From contig NC_049985.1 in the NCBI RefSeq assembly GCF_000003815.2, positions 13,107,567 through 13,171,566 on the forward strand: 64,000 bases of DNA, in the 5' to 3' direction. Below are positions 20,901 through 31,846 of this stretch, piece after piece. The DNA is from Branchiostoma floridae (Eukaryota > Chordata > Leptocardii > Amphioxiformes > Branchiostomatidae). Position 1 is the first letter of the stretch, and each line of letters opens with the position of its first letter. Below the pieces are notes generated by a model that was given only the letters and a program-made list of their open reading frames with translations, was not told the DNA's origin and did not search any database. Made by a program: the position numbers and the translations under genes.

Positions 20901-23826
20901 NNNNNNNNNNNNNNNNNNNNNNNNNNNNNNNNNNNNNNNNNNNNNNNNNNNNNNNNNNNNNNNNNNNNNNNNNNNNNNNNNNNNNNNATTTTTTGCTTTT
21001 GTGTTTAACATACCCCACCAACCAAATATCATAACGTTAAATATCAATCCTGGGAATCTCGCAATATGCTCACAAACACACACACACCTAAAACATAATC
21101 TTACTGTCAAAGGTAAAAAAAATCCCAACTTTTGAAATGCTGTTTATTAGTTAATATTACTGACGCTTCTGATGCGTTTTAAGGAGACTTACATGCTATT
21201 TTATCTCTTCCAGGTTGCTAACTACCTGCCGTCCATCAGTGCTGCTATAGGAGGCCTGACTCCTGAGCGGTACATCTGGAGAGCAGGGATCGCTCTGCAC
21301 ACGGCACCTCGGTACATGGTCACACTCATGTACTACAACTTCTACAGGAGCAGGTCAGTCATAGATTATCATATCCGCACCTCGGTACATGGTCACACTC
21401 ATGTACTACAACTTCTACAGGGGCAGGTCAGTCATAGACAGATTATCATATCCGCACCTCGGTACATGGTCACACTCATGTACTACAACTTCTACAGGGG
21501 CAGGTCAGTCATAGACAGATTATCATATCCGCACCTCGGTACATGGTCACACTCATGTACTACAACTTCTACAGGAGCAGGTCAGTCATAGACAGATTAT
21601 CATATCATAAACTGGTACATGGTCACACTCATGTACTACAACTTCTACAGGGGCAGGTCAGTCAGGAACAGGTTATCATATCATAAACTGGTACATGGTC
21701 ACACTCATGTACTACAACTTCTACAGGGGCAGGTCAGTCAGGAACAGGTTATCATATCATAAACTGGTACATGGTCACACTCATGTACTACAACTTCTAC
21801 AGGAGCATGTCAGTCAGAAACAGGTTATTATGTTACTCTGTAGGGAGAAGCATTTAGCAACAAGGTATCAAGACCTAGGTTTGGTGGCCCTTTTTGTGAC
21901 ACTGTTTCTGTTGCAACAGAAATTAGGAGAACATGTTAAAAAATGATTCTGTAACATTTTCATCACTGAGATTTAAAGAAAATCCATGTTCCTTGCTGGT
22001 GGTTGGTTATCCCTCCAAAAGGTCAAAGGATTAGCAGGTTTTTCCCTAACTCCATTGGGCAACCAATTTTTCCCTAGGCCTAATGCATGCCCTCCAAAGT
22101 TTGCACAACTTTTCTTGGGAGAAAAGATGCTTCCCAATCTCTTCCCTTGACACCTGTTGTATTTATGACCTGCTGTAGGCATAGATTACATGATGTACGT
22201 ATGTGCGTCACTTATAATGTTTGTCATTTTTGTTTTCCCCAGGAGTGCTGCACCTGCTGTATGGTACCAGCTGTTGTACAAGTTAACCTGTCTCTTAAAC
22301 ATTGTGGAAGTCTCTAGTCTTGTGGTGCTCACATACGTATCTTCAACAGAGAACCCTGGTAAGTGAAAATACCTTAAAAACCTAACTTTGATATTCATCC
22401 GATATACCTGCATATCTAGGTGGCAAGAAGGTCTTGCCTGTGCCCACTACAAGGCTCTGAATGAATGAACAAACACCCAGTTCACTGATAAAGGAACTCT
22501 TTATATGGTTATGATATTTTATTCCATATTCATGCATTTGCTTGAAACTATTAAGGGAGGACTTTGGTGTAAAATCATGCTTATTTTTTGTTGCAGATAT
22601 CCATGAGGTTTCTTTCATCTCATTTGTGGTGTGCTCAGAGGTGTACATGTTCTTCACTTGTGTGCTACTGAATTGGTCGGCATATAAACCTATATCAGAA
22701 CAGGTGAGTGGTCAGTTTGTTTGTATCAAATTGTATGTCAGGAGACTTTGTTCTACCAGACCTAAACTGTAGAAGAAAATAAAACAGATGGGATCACAAA
22801 CTAATATATGTTTGTTTGTTTGTTTGAACCTTTATTTATTCATGAGAAGCTCAAATCGGCCTGCAGGCCACTTTTTATTGAGGTCATGAGGGAGGTAAGG
22901 GTCAGATAAAAATATAACAGAGCTACAGATTACATAATGTCCTAATAAATCTATCAACATATATTACTACCAATAAATGGTACAAAAACATTTAGTGTAC
23001 AGAACATGTGCAGAGTGGCAGGAAAGGACACTCCATGACCGGTCAGTCCCCACCAGAATTTAATGTTATCATGAATGTTGGTTGGCCCATAAAGCTGCCC
23101 TACGATCATCTGCTTGACGAAGTTGGTATTTGATCTAAAAGAAAAGGTAGCAGAAATCTAGGAACTAGCTAACACTGCATTAGCAATTATACATGTGGTT
23201 TACATATACTTGCATGTTTGAAAAAGTTATTCACAAATATGTACCCTTTATTGGACTTACAGGAGCAGCAGTCTCTACGTTGGAAGACTGTGATGTTTGT
23301 AGCCAATGTTTCTTCTTTCCTGACATCAGTGTACTTCTACTTCAGACATAACTGGTACTGTGAACCAGGAGGTCAGTTCATAAATTACACATTTCTTACT
23401 TAGATAGCAGACGCTACAAAAGTTTCATGAGTGGTTAAATTGTGTAGTTTGTGGTGTTGGCCATTTTTTAGAAAGAAACAAACTTAGTAATAATATCATG
23501 GTTGTATACTAGCAGAAAGGTGGGATCAGCATTGCATTTTATATTCAAAAAGTTAAGATTATAACTATTCAAATCACATGGCAGAAATTACTTCCTGTAG
23601 CTATGATGATACAATGTACGTGTATGTGGCATCTTTAATGTTCTTTTGATGGTTTGTCTGTTTGACCCTGATACTTAATTTTCTTCCTCCAACAGTGTAC
23701 ACAATGTTTGCGCTATGTGAGTACATAGTGGTGGTGACCAACATTGCCTTCCACTACACGGCAGTACTGGACTTCCCAACCTTCTCTGTCACTGTAGGTA
23801 GTGCTACAGTAAGCAAGAACAGCTGA
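17945..23826 (+). CDS. PGAP2: Post-GPI attachment to proteins factor 2 (PGAP2/FRAG1)
   Basis: PGAP2 is a multi-pass Golgi/ER membrane protein needed for lipid remodelling (reacylation) of GPI anchors. Exons: 17945-18097, 21214-21353, 22243-22358, 22597-22703, 23263-23371, 23696-23826. They total 756 nt, 251 residues plus stop, close to the human 254. Family signatures are the THCK end of exon 1, NYLPSISAAIGG...ERYIWR, LHTAPRYMV, the FYFRHNWYCEPGVYTMFALCEY segment and VVTNIAFHYTA. Exon 1 starts after a TTTTCAG and encodes a first membrane segment (about residues 21-42). A second first exon lies at 20487. Both the exon ending at 21353 and the terminal exon sit inside tandem repeat arrays. Confidence 0.94.
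18559..18720 (-). mobile_element. Truncated non-LTR retrotransposon 3' end with (ATTG)n tail
   Basis: On the minus strand a short AT-rich sequence ends ...CCAATAAAGGTAGATTGATTGATTGATTG. A 3' UTR-like end with a short tandem tail is typical of CR1/L2/RTE-like elements. There is no coding part. The left end of the tail at 18559 is clear; the right boundary is a guess. Confidence 0.45.
18834..19346 (-). mobile_element. tRNA-derived SINE with 12-bp target-site duplication
   Basis: Read on the minus strand, the element starts at 19346 with a tRNA-like head: an A-box-like GCGTGGCACAGTGGTAG near 19339-19323 and a B box GGTTCGAATCC at 19292-19282. A conserved-looking body of about 400 bp follows, with CCTTGGGAAAGGCACTTTAC and GGTGAAAATGAGTACC, and it ends in an (AAAT)n-like tail at 18858-18834. 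Perfect duplications TACATTTGCTAT flank it (18822-18833 and 19347-19358). The body resembles SINE domains widespread in marine invertebrates; the exact family is not assigned. Confidence 0.85.
20487..20651 (+). CDS. PGAP2: PGAP2 alternative first coding exon (1b)
   Basis: An ATG at 20487 opens 55 codons ending ...SSTATHCK, followed by a GTTTGT donor. This parallels exon 1a, which ends ...SATGTHCK before GTGAGT. Both end in phase 0 and would join the exon at 21214 in frame, giving 255 or 251 residues. Shared positions include FRL, K-T-A-LPL-SF, HF-S and THCK, so one exon arose by duplication of the other. Exon 1b is closer to the vertebrate FHFKETTATHC-type sequence. A separate promoter for 1b would lie in about 20000-20480. 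Confidence 0.85.
20888..20987. other. Assembly gap (100 N)
   Basis: Exactly 100 N in PGAP2 intron 1, between alternative exon 1b and the exon at 21214. Frames read across it are meaningless. Confidence 1.
21305..21835 (+). repeat. Seven-copy tandem repeat (about 76 bp) spanning a PGAP2 exon end and its donor
   Basis: The segment GGTACATGGTCACACTCATG plus following bases recurs at 21311, 21384, 21461, 21538, 21614, 21690 and 21766 (periods 73, 77, 77, 76, 76, 76). Each unit carries the last 43 nt of the exon, the GTCAGT donor and about 25-30 nt of intron. Units 5-7 share a variant intron part (GGAACAGG / AAACTG), which suggests stepwise expansion. The seventh donor reads CATGTCAGT instead of CAGGTCAGT. 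Confidence 0.97.
22811..23143 (-). mobile_element. Non-LTR retrotransposon 3' end with (AAAC)n tail
   Basis: On the minus strand a 3' terminal segment reads ...GCCTGCAGGCCGATTTGAGC..AATAAAGGTTC and ends in AAACAAACAAACAAA (22826-22811). It is 5' truncated, has no reverse-transcriptase frame and sits in a PGAP2 intron. The upstream limit near 23143 is approximate. Confidence 0.55.
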
Positions 23827-24025
23827 CTGGACTTCTAACTCAAGCTCATTATTAGTTTTACTCAAACCATAACTGTAGGCAGTGCCACAGTAAGCAAGAA
23901 CAGCTGACAGGACTGCTAAATCAAGATCATTATTAGTATTACTCAAACCATAACTGTAGGCAGTGCCATGGATCGCAAGAACAGCTGACTGGACTGCTAA
24001 CTCAAACCTATTAGAACTCAAACAT
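23791..24025 (+). repeat. Three-copy 81-bp tandem repeat covering the PGAP2 stop codon
   Basis: Units start at 23791, 23872 and 23953 (ACTGTAGG...), each 81 bp, the third partial. The first unit contains the PGAP2 C-terminus and TGA at 23824; later units lie in the 3' UTR and keep the AAGAACAGCTGA context. An antisense open frame here exists only because the period is divisible by 3. Confidence 0.93.
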
Positions 24026-25091
24026 CACTGTAGTCTGTATGCAGTTAAGAAACCATGTTAGAACAGTTGACAAAGCTACTAGCTAAAGTACAGTGGGGGA
24101 AACGTGTAATTTAACAAAGTTTTCGGCGTGCACAATCGTGCGTACGCCGTGCACACGATCGCGCGCACGCCGTGTATACGATTGGGGTGGGCGGGATTTT
24201 GGACGGCGGTAGGGCGGGGATTATTCAGAATTATTCATTACAACTCAAACTGTTACAAGTTATCTACTACATGTCATATTCTAAGAAAAGGAGAACTAGG
24301 CTAAAAGTAAATTGTTTAAATACTATATATATATAGTATACACATTAGTACTTTTAGTTGTATACAATGTACCTAATACCAAATTCATCCTGTCTGTTTA
24401 TTACTCCAATGCAAGTGTTTGTTGGTATTACATTTGTATAAATTTTAAATCATGTTAGTATAAAAGTATGTATTCCAGTAATATGCAATGCTACAGAGAT
24501 TATGTCTCATGAGGAAGGAAGCAAACAGACAAGTGGAATGTTGGCAGGTAGAACTTTGTTTTGTACAGGAAATCTTGACATCTACCAACATGATGAAATT
24601 TTTTGAGGATCTCTTAATGAATGCCACTTACCCAGGACAGCTAAGACCGATATTTGTGTGATATTTGTGTGTTGTTTCTATGTGCTTTTCATAAGTGTGA
24701 AAGTGAAGATGTCTGAGTGATTGTATCTCTATATTGATATTTATTTTGATGGTTCGTTGATGTTGTTTGTAGAAAGTCTTTGCCTTGGCACTTTCCTTTG
24801 AAAATTCAAGTATTGGTAAACAATGACCAAACAGTAAAGCCGGCATTGGCTGCATTTCAATGTTTTGTTTGTTTACTTAATCTTCAGTACAAATGCCTTT
24901 TATGAAGAAAAATAGAATGACTCTTTAAGGGTTTCATGGTGGCAACATGTACAGTTTTGGTACACGATGTAATGTACAAGGTACAATGACATGAGTTGGG
25001 GTGTCAAAATTCTCATGATCACTTAAGAACATTCTGTATCTCCTCAGCATTAACATTGGTACAATGTTGAAATGTTTATGTTTAAATGACA
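23827..25091. other. Intergenic region between PGAP2 and the kringle gene, with a GC-rich block
   Basis: After the 81-bp repeats, 24121-24225 is sharply GC- and CpG-rich and contains about three 22-bp units of the form CGTGYAYACGATYG. The remainder to 25091 is AT-rich and shows no recognisable gene. Both flanking genes end here, so 3' UTRs and terminators are expected. Confidence 0.55.
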
Positions 25092-28000
25092 TCAGGTTTG
25101 TACGAGTCTGTAGTCTACACAACCTGAAAGGCAGGAACAGTAGTTGCGACTGTTTCCACACCAGCCATGCCGAGAGCAACACGGCGAGGCGCCATTCGGA
25201 TTACATTCACCAGGAGTCGCATCTGGAGCGGGGTACCTGGCACCACATCGCCCATCCAGTCGCCATTTAACTGCCATCGCTGAAATGCAAAAAAAAATCC
25301 ATGGTAAATTTGAGCATTCTGGATCCCGTCTCATCTGCAGATCTGTCCCCACTGAGTAGAACACTATTCACTCCTTGGTCAAAATATAAAATGGTGGGAA
25401 CTGTAACATTATTCTTTTCCGGAAAAGAATAATGTTAGTTACATGTCTGGGTGCCAGACTCTAGCAGGGCGCAGCAGAGAATCAGTGTTCAGCAGCAAAT
25501 ATTTTATTAAATTAAAGGCAGTTCTTCCCGCCAACCTAGATATAAGAAAACACTCTGGGTAGTAATATCCTGGAAGAGACTTTTGGCTTCTTAATTCCCC
25601 CTTCAAGGACATCTACCTGGAGTGCTAAAGCTAGCAAGAAGCCTAGCCCAGCCTAGGCTGCCAAACAGATCTTTGCCAATCCCTGCTAGAGCCTGGCACC
25701 CAGTGTACCTGCAGAACAAGCAGGGTTGATGCAGTACTCCCGCGGGGTGTTTGGGTCCGTTGTGTAGCACCACAAGCCTGGCTCGTTTCCTCCAGGGTTA
25801 CGGCAGTAGTTCTCCACCAACTCAGGGTACAGCTCTGGCCGGTAACGATGCCATTGTGATAAGCCGGTATCCCATCGCCGACATGTCTTCCCATTTCTGG
25901 TCACAGAGACGTTTCCTCGGTATTCAGATCCATTGGAATTTTCCTTGCAGCCTGGAACGATTGGCATTATTGACTTTCTGTTATCCAAGAAATCTTTTCC
26001 AACATCAGTGAACTAGACACGAAGAAAGGAAAAACCTATCAAATAAATATACACCTAACAGATTGAATTAAAACACATTTTGTGTGCTAGTGCTTCTAAT
26101 TCTATATACATGTACAGGGCTTCTGTAGCAAATAGAAACAATTTATTTCAATCGCCTAAAATCCCTATTGTTGGTTGATGTTGATGTAAATAACATGTTG
26201 TTAGGATAAGATAGTCATAAGTCTTATTCTGTTCACAAACGCAACTTCAAAGGAAGGGGTGATAACGTTACCTTCTGGTGTTATGGTTGGTCCTGGAGAA
26301 CTTGACTGCTGTATCATTTGGGGGGACACTGTCACTCGACTTGAATCTACCAGAAAATACAAGGTGCCATCCGAATAGTAAGTCGACAGTAAAAACAAAC
26401 ACAATTTGACCTTAACCAAGGAGGTAAAAAAAAAACCTCCTTGCCTATACATGTACAGAAATTAAAGAAAAATCCAAGATATGTTAAAAAGATAAGAGGA
26501 AAAGCAAGTTACTTCCTAAGCTTTAGCTACATGTACATTTGTACATGTTATGAGGAGAAGCCAGCTCCTGATGCATGGACCAAAAGCGGTCCCATCCACC
26601 TGTTTCAGTACTGCAGCAGTAATACATGTTTTACGTTCACGCACTGTTGACCTGCAGCAATGACGTCAACAGCTAGGGTTTCTCACTGCCACGTCGGCTG
26701 ATTTAATTATCAGCAGCATATTCATGCATCGCTGAGAAATATCTTTTGTTTTTGACGTCATTTCGTTTTTGAAAGACAACTTGAATGGAAGCCACTAGGA
26801 AGCTGATACCTTCTGGTGTTATGGTTGGTCCAGCATCATAACTTGACTGCTGCATCGTTTTGGGTGACGTAGCCAGTGCTCCTGTAGTGTTGAACGATGT
26901 CACTGTGGTAGTTTGATGAGTTGAACCTATCAGAAAACACGACGTGCCATTCAAATAGAAAGTCAATTGTCAATACAAACTTTTTTTTACCAATTAATCC
27001 TTGACCTAAACATGTACAGAGATTTAAGAAAAATCCAAGATAGGTTTTGAAAATAAGAGCAAAAGCAAGTCGTACTGATAAAGATTGAGTACACTGTTTC
27101 TAGACAAACGAAGGCCTGTGAAAACATAACGTACATGCGCATGTATTTCATTTCTTGGAGGTGAACATATGAAAATTGTAATATGCAAATATGCGTGCGT
27201 AAATCCGGGCAAACATGGCGAACATTCTCGCTAAAGCCTTGACCTAGGTGCCTATTCAGTAAACGTTACATCTGTGTTGGAGGAAATTGGTCTCTTGCTT
27301 GAAGTTCACTCATGCGCATGTGAAGATTACTTTCATGGCGTCATGGCTGCACGAAGAACGACATGCGAATGGTATGATATAATACTAGTATAGTACAGGT
27401 ATGGGGCAACGGCCGAAAGAAAGGCTTGGTGAACGTCGCTCACCAATAGGGCAGGCAGGGTCGACGCAGTGCTCCCAGCGGGTGTCAGGGTCCGTTGTGT
27501 AGCACCACAAACCTGACGCACCCCCATTTGGGTTGCGACAGTAGTTCTCCACCAACTCAGGATACTCCTCTGGCTTGTAATAGGGCTCATGTGGAAAGTC
27601 GACATCCCACCGCTGACAGGTCCTCCCACTTACCGTCACGGAGACGTTACCGCAGTAGTCAGATGTGGAAGAATTGGCCAGACTTTGCACTGTCAAAAAT
27701 TATGACAATCATGATTATTTTCTTGAAATATCAAAAATGAAATATGGGGATTCTACACACTTTTCCAAATACTGCTTGTGATTCTAATAAAGACCATCGC
27801 CGTAACTTCCTACAATGTAACCAACAACATAAACACTGCATTTTATGCAAAATCACTGACCAATCCGCGAAACAAGTTAATCAAGGTAGTTCAGAAAGCC
27901 GATACTGTGTTTAGTTTTAGCAAAACCCACTTAGTTCTTCGCGAGTTGCTGTCGTCATGGTATTTCGCGTTGAGTTGTTCTCTTCCACCCAGCCGCGTGT

Positions 28001-29432
28001 TACAGACAGGCGAGTTGTGGGGGTAACTGTGGTCTGGTCGTATTTGTCCATCTGGAAAATAGAAAAATTCTCAAAGTGATCTCTACCTTGTATATTGTAT
28101 GCTGAATTAGATTGACACAATCATTTATTTATTTGTTTATTATGGGTCGCCCGTGTATGTATGCAATGGATACGGAACAGGTGGTTCCCACTTATGGATC
28201 GTACAGTGTATTAGAATGCATTGATGATTTTATAAAACAATACGTAGATAAAATAGAAATGTAGAATACAGAATGAAGTAAAAAATGTACACATAACAGC
28301 AATAACTATGATAAAAAAAATAGATAAACAAATTGGATGAAACATGAATTATACAACAAACATGTTCAGCGTATGCTTATCGCAAGTTAGAGGCACAATT
28401 GCAAAACGGTCCCCACGTGTTTGTTTTTTCACAGGGAGTTGCCTACTGCCGTACGCAAGCGGTATCTCCAAACAGATATTAAGTGGGAAAATCAAAATCA
28501 TTTTTGACTGATCGTTTTTGGCCGAGGGTTACTCGTACGTGTCAGAAAAATGTAACGACCTGAAGTCATTGCGACTTCCCTGCCAACTTGAGATCTGTTT
28601 GAAGATATTGCAACATATTTTCAATGCGCATTAGCAAACCATTTACGCAATTCTCCTGTTTTCATGTCGCCGTCCAAATAGAATAGAATGTAGAGAGAGC
28701 CAAGAAAGAGATACATAAGTACAAGATGAAATTAAAGGAGCAGAGGTTTTCATGTTCATGAAGTGTCAGGTCACAGGTGATGTTGAGAAACATATCATTG
28801 TAAAGCCATAGAAATTGACAAAAACGTTTCTTAACATAGATATCCTAGAGTAAGTGTTTAGTGACCCTACATGTGTACATGGCCTTACCTCCTTTGTATC
28901 ACTGACCGCAGATGTTTCATGCATGACACGCATGACGATGATGGTCACGACAATGATGGTGACGATGACAATTGTAGACGGCACCACGCAGCTTGGGCGG
29001 CAACATTTCCTCTGGTTGGCTCTCCGGTCTTCTTGGAGCTGGCCAATCTCGAAAGTATGTTCTAAAAGAAAAAAATATGAAAATTACACACTGGTGACCC
29101 ACTTAGGTCAGATAAAAGTGAGAATCCGTCGACATTAGTATGATCATTTTGTTCATGACTTTTTCATGAAAATAGCGCTAAAGGATACAATGCTACAGAT
29201 CACAGCGATAGCGTTAGGGGTTGTTGTTTCTTTCAAAACCACTCTACTTCCATCAGTCAGATTTTACTTCCAAAGAATGTACTTGATCTTTTTCTCCCAA
29301 AAAATTTCAGTTCAATAATCCATAACGTTAGATTTAGAGGGTAGGGAGTAGAGGGAAGGCACCTTTGGGGCTGTTTTCTTCACCGACCGGCTCATTTGCT
29401 TCACTTTGATGAAGATGTCCGAACTCAGCCAT
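25092..29432 (-). CDS. Predicted type II membrane protein: two kringles plus hevein-like domain
   Basis: Exons in transcript order: 29432-29363, 29061-28889, 28051-27931, 27689-27444, 26926-26810, 26346-26272, 25951-25709, 25279-25092. Phases agree and give 410 residues. Residues 1-48 form a polar N-terminal tail ending CCRPSC; 49-67 are a hydrophobic anchor (VVPSTIVIVTIIVVTIIVM), so the C-terminal part should be extracellular. A T-rich stalk follows, then kringle 1 (about 122-203), two S/T linkers each ending GPTITPEG, and kringle 2 (268-348, six canonical cysteines). Last comes an 8-cysteine module (about 357-406) with PCCSRHGWCG as in hevein/ChtBD1 domains. Role unknown; carbohydrate or protein recognition at the cell surface is inference. 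The junctions at 28051 and 27931 are the least certain. Confidence 0.82.
25447..25703. mobile_element. 257-bp MITE with 23-bp terminal inverted repeats beside a splice donor
   Basis: The ends 25447-25469 and 25681-25703 are inverted copies with one mismatch (outer half CTGGGTGCCAG). A TGT lies directly outside each end (25444-25446 and 25704-25706), a likely 3-bp target duplication. There is no coding capacity. The right end stops 5 bp from the kringle 2 exon edge at 25709. Confidence 0.75.
26272..27080 (-). repeat. Intragenic duplication of a linker exon with flanking intron
   Basis: The exons at 26810-26926 and 26272-26346 both end in codons for GPTITPEG and are preceded by related introns: CATGTACAGA..AAGAAAAATCCAAGATA occurs near 26450 and near 27010. 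The unit is about 270 bp. The lower intron copy also carries a short hairpin (CAAGGAGGT / ACCTCCTTG, about 26417-26443). Confidence 0.75.
28123..28340 (-). mobile_element. Non-LTR retrotransposon 3' end with (AAAT)n tail
   Basis: On the minus strand, sequence containing ...CATACACGGGCGACCCATAATAAAC ends in an AAATAAATAAATG-like tail at about 28141-28123, inside the second intron of the membrane kringle gene. It is 5' truncated and has no frame; the far boundary is uncertain. Confidence 0.5.
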
Positions 29433-31846
29433 GTTTGAAGGATGCGCGAGCGTCTAAACCTTTGCAGCTCTCCTTTGTGCTGGCCAAGTTATTACGTGAC
29501 GCTCCTCAGACCAATACCGTCTTCTTCCCTCAGCTGTCTGACGGTATTCACTCCCACCTTTCATCAAAACTTTTCCAAAACTGTGGGTCCCATGGCTACC
29601 AGTCAGCCACTCTCGCCTAACCAAGCCAAGACACACTTGAGCGCACACGAACAAGCGGACCTGTTCAAAAAGGAATTTCCGGCCGAAAAGCTACATGTAC
29701 TCATTCCAAAAATTGAGAAATTTGAAACACCAGAGTTTTCGTTAAAAAGCAAATAGGATCATGGTGCGGTATAAACCTCTCCTTCGGTTGCTTTGATATC
29801 ATTCCGGCCCTTTGAACTTAGTCAGCAGAGATCATTATGTTATAGCAATTGGAACTCAATTATCGCATAGTTACGCAAACATTCGTCAACACAGATGGGC
29901 TGACTGCATCTGCATCTATATATCTTTAAAAATATTACTAATACCAAAAGTTGCCTATTATTGAATTACTCAACGTCCTCTTGTTTAAAAAATAGGTATG
30001 AATTGTGGATGTGATGCCCTCCAGAAAGAGACAATCTACAGGAAATGCATATTGGAGCACATCGACAAATCCGGAAAAAAATTATCATTAGGCTACAACA
30101 CAACATATTTGCTCATATTTTTTGGTAATCTTTCGTCATGCTGACCATCTCCAAAGAAGGAAATTTTTTTCTGAAATCAGGCGAAAGTTAACGCGCGTAC
30201 GTGCTGACGTCATCCATAAAATTTACCTGCTTTGGCCTTACTTGTACACACTTACGTGATGTCCCGTCGTTTACCAAAGGGGCTGTACAGCCGCTCAGTA
30301 TACGTAGATATACAAAGAAGATTCGTATTGGCACAAACGATTGACTTTATTATGATCACTTTCCAAACTACATTGTGTTGTAAGTACATGTTTTAAGTTT
30401 TATCCTTCTTCACGAAGAAGTGACATTGCCTCATGCAAACTATGCCCACAACTACATCTAATTCCTGTTGGTTAAGTGACTAGTTTTGTTCTTCCAGATT
30501 GATAGATAAAGTTAACTCATACATTAAATCGATCCCTACGAGTATCGATACTGCTCTTTGGACCAATGAGCGTCGGGGAATGGTGGGAGGTGCTCACGTT
30601 ATGAGGAGAAGCCAGCTTCTGTTGAATGGACCAAAAGCGGCCCGCCTATCCACCTGTTTCAGTACTGCAGCAGTGATATAACGTTCACGCACTGTCGACC
30701 TGCAGTAATAATGTCAACAGCTAGGATTCCTCGCCGTCACGTCGGTTGATTATCAACAGCATATTTATGCATCGCTGAGAAATATGTTTTGTTTTTGACG
30801 TCATATCTTGTTTCAAATTGTTTTGATAAATGTGGAATTACATCATAGCATATTCAAAATCATCATGTATCTTTCTGACTTTCGATTTTCATTCACTTTC
30901 ATTTGCTTTAACTTTGTACGAGATTTATATTTTACATGTAATAACAATAAGCAAACCAAATAAACTTCGAAGAATGGTGCATAAGAGGTGAACGCGTCAT
31001 CGTGTTTTTGACTACTATCACATTCACTCTGACTAAACTTACACTACGCCCTCAAACATACGTAAACCAATTACTGCCTATTGTTGAATATTTCACCACT
31101 AATCTTGACAATCTAGTGGTTGGTTCACTATAATAGATAAACATCTCAATATCATATTCACCAAGTGACAAATCTTCAACGGCAACATCAAGTAATACAA
31201 CACATACATGTACTTTAGTACTCCTTTGTTTACGGAGTTCCACCATTGTGGTTATAACTTTACATTACACTTTGGTTGCACCTTTTTGATGATGGCCAGA
31301 AATTGCATGTCCGGACGTCCCTACATTTCTACTTGCACTCCATCCCAAGAGAGTCGGTGTGCATATAACACCTGACGTGTACGCAATAGTTTTGGAAAGA
31401 TGTAAAGACGTATACGTATTTTAGACGTAACGATACATTTGAAGACGTTATGTAACTTTCCTTACATCTTAGAGACCATCTTACAATGGTGCCTATTTTA
31501 AATACTTCTAGTCTTGATAATCTTGTCAGAGTTGGTCGGCAAGTGGGTCCGTCTTCCGATGTCTGAAGGCCTCTGTTGGCGGACAGCATGGCCTCAGTGA
31601 TAGGACCTGGTACGATATAGAGATCAGGAAAGTTTAGAGAGGTTAGAAAATATGATAGCATTCTGCATTCGCACTCACTATGTACTATCTCATAAAAATG
31701 GTGTCGGACATTTTGCGGACTCTAGATCTGCCCTGTGAAGTTTTCTCCACATTTCATGCTTTTCGCGTTCATTCATACGGGTTTTTGTCTGGGTACAATA
31801 ATGAGGGATGATGAGTGAAGGAACAAACATTTTCGGGTCTCTCACC
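29433..31846. other. Intergenic region between the membrane kringle gene and the first secreted kringle gene
   Basis: It holds the promoter side of the membrane kringle gene and the 3' side of the secreted gene. The module at 30590-30805 also occurs at 26547-26760 and 36395-36580. A 104-residue plus-strand frame (29442-29756) is not preserved in the duplicate at 35620-35860, so I do not call it a gene. Confidence 0.6.

Noticed and set aside
23713-24021. 102-codon minus-strand repetitive frame
   Set aside because: It exists only because the 81-bp repeat period is divisible by three; the real coding strand is PGAP2.
29442-29756. 104-codon plus-strand frame
   Set aside because: The duplicated counterpart at 35620-35860 has frame-breaking differences, and there is no domain similarity.
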